DNA from: Isoperla grammatica
Lineage: Eukaryota; Arthropoda; Insecta; Plecoptera; Perlodidae
Length of the DNA: 64,000 bases
Assembly (NCBI GenBank): GCA_945910005.1
Contig: OX246740.1
Span: 49,822,526-49,886,525 of the forward strand
Reading direction: 5' to 3'
In this document: in pieces, positions 57,900 to 64,000 of the stretch
How the letters are laid out: each line of letters opens with the position of its first letter
Position numbering within the stretch: the first letter of the stretch is position 1
Translations under genes and position numbers: made by a program
The notes under the pieces: generated by a model
Seen by the model: the letters and a program-made list of their open reading frames with translations, nothing else
Database searches by the model: none
What the model was told of the DNA's origin: nothing

Positions 57900-58313
57900 A
57901 GACAGACGAGAATTGCCGCTTCGTGTCAAGTCGTGTCATGTCGGCTCGGCTCGTGTACTGACGTAGGCTAGCTGCATTACTTCTAATTGAAAACTGCCAT
58001 TCAAACTTGTAACGAAAATTAAGTATGCAGAGACGGACGTGAAAAAAAACAAATTCGAAACGAAGGTAAATGCTATGGCGGCACAGAGCGGCGAGCGCAC
58101 GTTGGTGAAATTACAAAATGGCGGACGTACGTTTGACTAATGGCGTGGTTCGGTAATGTACCGCGCACGTAATGGCCGACATGTATGCATGGGTGGCATT
58201 GACGAACAACACGGTGATCTGTTTCCGATATTCACGAAAACGTTGAAATTAACTTTTTAAATTTCTAGAGATTTTCAACGACTGAAAACCCTTGTGTTTA
58301 AAACTGTGGAAAC
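57900..58313 (+). promoter_or_regulatory. CpG-enriched region with repeated ATGGCGG words
   Basis: Contains TATGGCGGCACAG (58074), AAAATGGCGGACGTACG (58115) and AATGGCCGACATG (58171), plus many CpGs, just before a candidate start ATG at 58314. This looks like a TATA-less promoter, but no transcript support exists. Confidence 0.35.
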
Positions 58314-58382
58314 ATGTCTACGTCTCTTCCCAGCATGCAGAGCGCAGTCTTTAAGAGCCGGTATAACAATCCAGCGTTGGAC
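58314..58382 (+). CDS. Possible first coding exon, MSTSLPSMQSAVFKSRYNNP...
   Basis: 23 codons in phase 0 up to GAC|GTAATA, downstream of a CpG-rich region with ATGGCGG motifs. An alternative donor lies at AGCCG|GTATAA (58360). No following exon identified. Low confidence. Confidence 0.25.
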
Positions 58383-58689
58383 GTAATAATTATATTTAGC
58401 TATACTAATAAATGTTTGCCTCGACTGGGACGCCAATCCAGATCATCTGGCTCTAGTTTTTCCACGAATTATTATTGTTTATTCTCATTGTAGTTCTGTA
58501 GTTCATTGTAGTTCTAGTCCAATACATGCAGGGAAGACTTCTGTGAGGCTATTATATTTCCATCTTCTGCAGATCACATCCGGGTATTGGGATATATTTG
58601 GAAATTTGGAATGTCCGAGGTATATATTTATATTCACACCTCATCTCAATCACAACATTTGCATTGTGAGTAAAAAAGCTTGTGAGGAT

Positions 58690-58735
58690 TTTCGATAGCG
58701 GGAATCGAACCCGTGGCCTCGTGAAGTATACTTAA
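58690..58735 (-). mobile_element. tRNA-like relic, antisense
   Basis: GCGGGAATCGAACCCGTGGCC is a B-box with flanking stem on the minus strand. Probably a SINE head fragment. Confidence 0.4.
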
Positions 58736-59589
58736 TGAATCGATTTGCATAGAGTACGATTAGTCATTCTGTGTTATATCGAAATATATATGCCAGGCAT
58801 TCACTCATTCCCTTCTTCAACGGAATGTATTGTGTATATAATTAATTATCTGTGAATGAGGTCTTCTGAAACGGTTCGAATATTTTCTTTATCGTCCACT
58901 GAACCTTCAGTCGTCTCGATTAGCATCGTTGCACGGTTGGTTCGAGACATCAGTCAATAACTTCGGACTGTACCGAAACTTTAAATTTTGTTTGTTTTTC
59001 GACTATAGTTTGTTTCAAGGGTTGTCGGAGAGCTTTGTGAGAATTTTAACAGCACCCTAGGGCCGTAAGCGCCCATGAATTACCCAATAGCCGTCTGTGG
59101 AGGTTGCTAGGGGTCTTTATACGAGGTAGACCACCGCAAACCCGAGTGCGTTCATCAATAAGCAATCTGCAAACAGAGGAACTGAATCGAATTGCTTGGT
59201 AATTATTAGCATAGGATTTCACTAGACGTTGGTTGGTGTGTATGTATACATAGACAGACACAGGTATAAGCCTTGAGCAAACACCTGCTATACTTCATTG
59301 CGTAAATACTGGTGTAGAGACATTGTCGGTCTCAGTCACTGTCCGTAAAACGCAGCTACACTTCAATGATTACATTTAGTATAGATAGTCTATAGGACTC
59401 AATAGCAGCGTTCGCCATAGGACTAAGGACAAGCTTTAAAGAGTAATTTGAGAAGTTGTGTTAGTTAAACTGGATGTTTGAGATATCTGGGTTAGATGTG
59501 ACAGACCAAGCTGAATACACTCGTCGAAAAGAGGAGAAAACGAAGGTTTATATAGTTGGAAAGGAAAAAGGAATGTTTGAGGGCTCTTA

Positions 59590-59725
59590 GTACGAGTCAA
59601 TTCCAGCATTCGTCTTTACGACTGAGGAAAATATCGGAAAAACTATGCCAGTCAAGATTGGCGATGGACGGAATCGAACCGGCGACCTCCCGAATTAGAA
59701 TCTCGCCTTTTAACGTCGAGCTAGT
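59590..59725 (-). mobile_element. tRNA-derived SINE, antisense copy
   Basis: The reverse complement reads TAGCTCGACGTTAAAAGGCG, then GGTCGCCGGTTCGATTCCG and a body with CCAATCTTGACTGGC, matching 55041. Both A- and B-box-like words are present. Confidence 0.8.
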
Positions 59726-59764
59726 GTTTTCCCGTATGCATGCATGAGCAACACGAGTGAACGA

Positions 59765-59852
59765 CTTGACGAAGGGTGTGTGTACACTAGAGGGTGTAAT
59801 GATACCACGTGACGAAGGGTGTGTATACTAGAGGGTGTAATGATACGTCACC
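59765..59852 (+). repeat. 46-bp direct repeat
   Basis: TGACGAAGGGTGTGTGTACACTAGAGGGTGTAATGATAC-type sequence occurs twice in tandem with a two-base length difference. Confidence 0.85.
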
Positions 59853-60420
59853 GTATATCGAGGCTGTGTAAACTAGACATTACATACGCGTCGCGGCGCC
59901 CGTCGGCTCGGCATGGACGCCGCCTATCGACCGACGTCGACGAGCACGACACAGGGTCAGCCCACCTACACCATTAACCCCCCGGGGGAGAGCAAGGGCA
60001 TCACTCTTGGGACTTTTTGTTGTCTGGGGGGGTCAATTGCCCCCTCTCCCCCACCTCACTTTCGACGCCGTGCGTGTGCGAGTTGAGTGGTGGACAACGC
60101 GCGGGGGAGGTTGATGTTGTGGTGGGTATAATTTATTTCTGGTGATTAGGGGATCGAGGAGGGAGGAGACAAAGAAGCAAACATTGTTGGGGAGGGGGGA
60201 GTTTGTGTATCGGCGTTTCTGTATATTCACAGATAATGTGAGCGTAATTACTCGGGTAATGTCGACGGCTAATGCGTTGTTGTCGTTCACTCGAGAATCG
60301 ATTCAGATAAGGGTCGTTGCCGGCGTAATAATCCCCACTACTTGCTTGCTTGCATATATACAGTGTATTAGATACTCGTGGAATCTTAGCGGATTTGAAA
60401 TCATTGAGGACTCAACATAA

Positions 60421-61580
60421 CAAATTGGCCTAGATAGCGCTGCTAAGCAACCTCGTACAACAAAGAACAATTGACAGTTAAAACTCCTCGTAATAGTTTA
60501 TTTTCTTGGCACCAGAATGCATCTATAGTCTAGTTTGAGTGGCCATTAAGTTTATTGGTCAAATGAATAAAACGCACTCATATATTTTGAAGGCACTCTC
60601 TCAAACGCACTCTAAATAAAGTGGTCCAGTACTTGTTTTTTTTTGTCTTGGAGGAAAACAGTTTGAGCATATAAATGTGGCATTTCGGCTTGGGTGACGT
60701 AAAGACACCTAACTAGTATGGGGTCCATGTAAGACAAAATATCGATGAGTAGTAAAATAATTCTCATTAAATAATTAATAAATGTCTGATCCGTATGCTT
60801 CCTCATAGATCTGTTATCAGTTTAAACATGCACAGGTGTATAGGCCGTTGCCTTCACTTAGAACTATGCACTACAGTTTATATGTATATGCGTTTTCAGA
60901 CGCAGCACGTTTTTTTTTTTGGTTAAAAACACATTTTCAGGGCGGGAACTACTCCCCCCCCCACCCTCTACCCCCGACCTCCCGTTGGTTCCGTTTTAGA
61001 TTCGACAAGATTGTCTAAATTCTCGAGAGTTTGCTATTTATAAAAGTTTGCAACGCTAAGTGGCCGATCTGATACGGGTTATCAAGGCAAATCTACTACG
61101 TTGGTATTACATGTGATTCTAAACACCACGATAGTCTCAATAGATTACGAGTTTTCTTTTGAAACCCCTCCCCCCCCCCCCCCTCACCTTACCTAATGTA
61201 AACATGCTAACACTGGTCTACATAAACTTTCCATGTGTGAAACTTCCCATGAGCAATACTTTTTCATTTTTTCGTTATGTCGTCTGGAAATAATTCTTGC
61301 AGTGTTTATCTAGTGTGAAAATTTGTGACACCTGTGATGGACAATATAAGAAAATTGTAATTACCGAATAACCAGGAAATGTATTTACAGTGAAGTTGGC
61401 CTATAAAATTTAACAGACAACCAAAAACCATTTGTATTGCAGCGCAATGTATAACAACATTGATTGCATGACACTTTCAAAATGGAGTACGACTTAGTCT
61501 AGCTAGAAGACCACGAGTACCTAAAAATGAAAAACTGTATATATAAACTAACACGCAAGTTTTTTTTACATGACGTGTTG
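60421..61580. other. Gene-free region
   Basis: Two C runs (about 60953-60963 and 61170-61183, 14 Cs). No coding region recognised. Confidence 0.5.
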
Positions 61581-61637
61581 TCCCAATCTATATGGCAGAT
61601 TGGTTTCTGGGAAAGGTAATGTTGTTTGTGCGACGCA

Positions 61638-61654
61638 CGCACGCACGCACGCGA
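61638..61654 (+). repeat. (ACGC)n microsatellite
   Basis: Four to five ACGC units. A weakly open frame covers it. Confidence 0.8.
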
Positions 61655-61837
61655 ATACACGCTTCGTGCGTGATCGTTTGTTCCCGTTTAACTTCGTCGT
61701 GCTGTGCTTGTTCGCCTGTGAACTGTGACCCACCCCTTTCATCACAGGTCCAATTTACTGAATTACCAGTCAACTCACATAACGTGTTTGACCCACAGGC
61801 GGAGTGTCAACAATCACAAACAACAAACAGCAATTTA

Positions 61838-62074
61838 GGCCCGGTTTTTCAATCAGTTTTTTAATCAGTGGTTAGCATAACCGGGGCTTTTACCAAATGA
61901 TATTTTTTACTAACAAAATATCAAAAGTCTCCTTGTTACTCTGAATCAAAAAGATTGAATTCTTATTGTAGCACATTTAAAATCGTATCCAGACTATACA
62001 CTGTATAAAATACCAATACCAATACCCTGGTTATGCCAAGCATTGATTGAAAAATTGATTCGAAAATCCAGGTC
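61838..62074. mobile_element. PIF/Harbinger-like MITE, 237 bp
   Basis: Left end GGCCCGGTTTTTCAATCAG and right end TTGATTCGAAAATCCAGGTC are imperfect inverted repeats. TTA flanks both sides (61835-61837, 62075-62077). TTA/TAA duplications with GGnCC-type ends fit PIF/Harbinger. The right end is decayed. Confidence 0.6.
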
Positions 62075-62077
62075 TTA

Positions 62078-62250
62078 GCGGCCCCGGTAGCTCAGATGGT
62101 AAAACAATAGCGTCCATGTGTTAGTCGGAGATCCCGGGATCGATTCCGGGGCAGGGAAAACGTTTTAACATTGCCCATAAAGAGGCTGGGCATAGCTTAA
62201 ATCTCGTGAAAAAGAGAAATACTGATATATGCCTAATATATTTTATTTCC
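62078..62250 (+). mobile_element. tRNA-derived SINE next to the MITE
   Basis: GGCCCCGGTAGCTCAGATGG (A-box) and GATCCCGGGATCGATTCCGG (B-box) are at tRNA spacing. The 3' body has GCCCATAAAGAGGCTGGGC. The tRNA-like part is mispaired and an unusual ACAATAGCG replaces an anticodon arm, so it is not a functional tRNA. Confidence 0.75.
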
Positions 62251-62613
62251 TGGAATCTTTATAAACTTCGTCACGTCATATTACAGATTTGAAAATTGAT
62301 ATTGCCACTGAACACGCCACAAAGGTGACTTTCCAGAAAATTGTGATATTTTTTCAAAGCTGATTCGGTGTAGCCTAGTTTTTTTTCCATTGTCAAACGT
62401 TATTTACATAAACCGGAGGTAATCAAACCCACAACCTTGTACATCGGAAGCCGCATAACAAAACCACCATCGAGTACATTTTGTTATCCCAACACCAGCG
62501 AGTGTGATAATGATAGCGGTGCCGAAGAAACACATTGCAGCAATGATCCCTGCCGGCTATAACTGAGCCATTCAGGAGGCTCAACGCCCCCCCCCCCCCC
62601 CCCTCCCTCTCAC

Positions 62614-62725
62614 CGACAATAAATTGTAAGCCGTACATCATTTCCTTCCGTCTCGGATCTACTTTGTCTTCGTTGCGCTTGAAATTCATAAGACACCGCC
62701 ACGGTAACCCAATCCCGTCATTCAT
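62614..62725 (-). CDS. Possible first coding exon on the minus strand, MNDGIGLPWRCLMNF...
   Basis: 37 codons plus one base, ending at a minus-strand GTGAGA donor. Protein-like (MNDGIGLPWRCLMNFKRNED, then KVDPRRKEMMYGLQFIV). An NRF-1-type GCGCATGCGC palindrome sits just upstream at about 62736-62746, in CpG-rich sequence. GIGLPWR faintly recalls a dihydrofolate reductase N-terminus but lacks the residues between, so I do not assign it. No second exon found. Confidence 0.3.
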
Positions 62726-62735
62726 TCTCGTCTTG

Positions 62736-62747
62736 TGCGCATGCGCT
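62736..62747. promoter_or_regulatory. NRF-1-like palindrome TGCGCATGCGC
   Basis: TGCGCATGCGCT matches the NRF-1 consensus (TGCGCATGCGCA). It lies between the two divergent short frames and could drive a bidirectional promoter. Confidence 0.4.
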
Positions 62748-63076
62748 CATCAATCGCCCAACTTTAGAAGGCCGTGGCCGTCCGTGTCTTCGAGATGCGC
62801 GGCGCACCCCGTCGAGATTAAAGAAGGCAGTGCATGACGTGTTTTCCTGCGACGAGAGAAAATCTATTGTGCTGGGAACGATGACCCCTTTTGTCTTGAT
62901 TTGTCCGAGCCAAGTTTGACTTCGAAAACAACTCATAAAGAAAATCAGTGTCCTCTGCTGGACATCTTTTTCGTAAGTGACGATGCCACTAGACTAGACA
63001 TAATGATACTGTTGAAGATATGTATATCCGTAATGATTGTTTATATCCACCTCTTTCGGTGGCCAGAAAACACTAA

Positions 63077-63223
63077 GGCCCGGTATTATAACGCCCGGCT
63101 AAACGTTTAGCACTGGGCTAACTTGTTTTTTCCTATGAAACCACGCCTAGGATTGGTGGTTTCCATGGAGAAAACAAGTTAGCGGTGGGCTAAATATTTA
63201 GCCGGGCGTTATAATACCGGGCC
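63077..63223. mobile_element. PIF/Harbinger-like palindromic MITE, 147 bp
   Basis: GGCCCGGTATTATAACGCCC at both ends inverted. The 35-bp termini differ by two bases and the whole element is nearly palindromic (CTAACTTGTTTT...CC / GG...AAAACAAGTTAG). It is flanked by TAA on both sides (63074-63076, 63224-63226). No internal coding sequence. Confidence 0.85.
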
Positions 63224-64000
63224 TAAGAGCGTCCGACGTGCAGTACTTTCGTACTAGACAAACTACGTTCACAAAAATCAATGTATTTCTGCTCTGTTTT
63301 GACCAAAGCACAGGTAGCTAAACAGTTATGCTGCTTATACCTTGTGTTTTTATTAAATTAAGGGGCAGATTATTTTTTTGCGGGGCCTAACCCGTTTTTC
63401 ATTTTATTTAAATGATTTTTAGTCCCTGTCCTGTCCAGGTAATACCATGGAGTATGGACTCATAATGGTAACTTTGTTACTGGACCTGAATCAGCTAGTA
63501 AATCAACGTACTAATTAAATAGCCACAAAAGAAGGCGGTGGTCAGCTATTTTAACACTCAAGTTTAGAATTTTGACATTGTTCACATTGTTGTTGTGTGT
63601 GTTGATGTGTCATTGCTTAGCGATAGGGGCTAAAATAGCGGACAATATCAAAAACTGGAAATGAGAATCGCAGACGCGTATTCCAACCATGTTGCACATC
63701 CAGATAGTTGTAAGTCCATGGTAATACGTCTCCCCTGATATTAGTGAGTAAATAAAAGCCCAAACTAACACCAATCAACAGAAGTGTGACTGTCTGTACA
63801 GTATATACACACCCTCGATATCAATAAGAGTGTTATAAATCGAAGCGGGAACCGAACTGTTTCTATAGTCGGCTCCGCGCGGTCTACATGCATTACGTTG
63901 ATTGTGGAGTGCACCGCCCCATCGATCACCATCGGTCACTACGTCCACCGCCAGACGATGTCAACGCCACACGGATATATCGCCCGCCAGTCGCGATCGA
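63224..64000. other. Gene-free right edge of the window
   Basis: No feature recognised, other than CpG-rich sequence in the last 150 bases. Confidence 0.45.

Noticed and set aside
62078..62160. A functional tRNA gene
   Set aside because: A- and B-boxes are good, but the anticodon arm and acceptor stem do not fold and a SINE body follows.
1..64000. CRISPR array, prophage, operon or other prokaryotic system
   Set aside because: No regularly spaced direct repeats with unique spacers, no dense gene clusters; introns and SINEs indicate a eukaryote.

Overview
This window looks like nuclear DNA of an animal, not a bacterium. It contains a multi-exon gene with canonical GT..AG splice sites, long AT-rich introns, a polyadenylation signal, many non-autonomous DNA transposons, tRNA- and 5S-derived SINEs, and a CR1-like LINE fragment. 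Two things suggest a marine invertebrate, perhaps a deuterostome such as an echinoderm or hemichordate: clusters of the palindromic word CCTAGGCCTAGG, and many elements starting CAGTGGCGTA with poly-G/poly-C runs. This is inference only, since no gene here settles the taxonomy. Almost all long open reading frames at 4-9 kb are artefacts of a 36-bp repeat.

Layout. 1-2521: a foldback-like element with terminal inverted repeats (TIRs) of about 540 bp, enclosing an (AACCT)n tract. 3173-3800 and 16375-17020: two copies of one dispersed repeat with an antisense tRNA-like B box. 4073-9009: a 4.9-kb CpG-dense minisatellite (36/35-bp unit) with higher-order repeats. 9010-11130: four composite modules built from 42-bp repeats, a conserved spacer and long hairpins. 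11.1-15.4 kb: gene-free. 15.4-19.1 kb: nested hAT-type miniature elements and a 5S-derived SINE. 19.8-20.35 kb: a possible gene start.

The one well-supported gene is on the plus strand at 22172-31664. Eight coding exons have matching phases throughout and predict 1143 aa. The protein is mostly hydrophilic and low-complexity, with a short coiled coil, a basic patch and a helical C-terminal segment. I do not recognise its family. Its introns hold a CR1-like LINE fragment (antisense), a 974-bp hAT-type element with a perfect 8-bp target-site duplication (TSD), and a long polypyrimidine tract.

32-64 kb has no complete gene. A good signal-peptide first exon (41242-41316) opens a gene whose later exons I could not identify. 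Weaker single-exon candidates lie at 49177, 58314 and 62725 (minus), and a possible internal exon at 47834-47950 (minus). The rest is dispersed repeats: a 1.5-kb hAT relic with an exact TSD (43263-44758), further CAGTGGCG miniature elements, two PIF/Harbinger-like MITEs, a tRNA-SINE family in both orientations, a 17-bp minisatellite, and a striking 120-bp-arm palindrome (54719-54980) between two (TA)n tracts whose centre carries hammerhead-ribozyme-like motifs.
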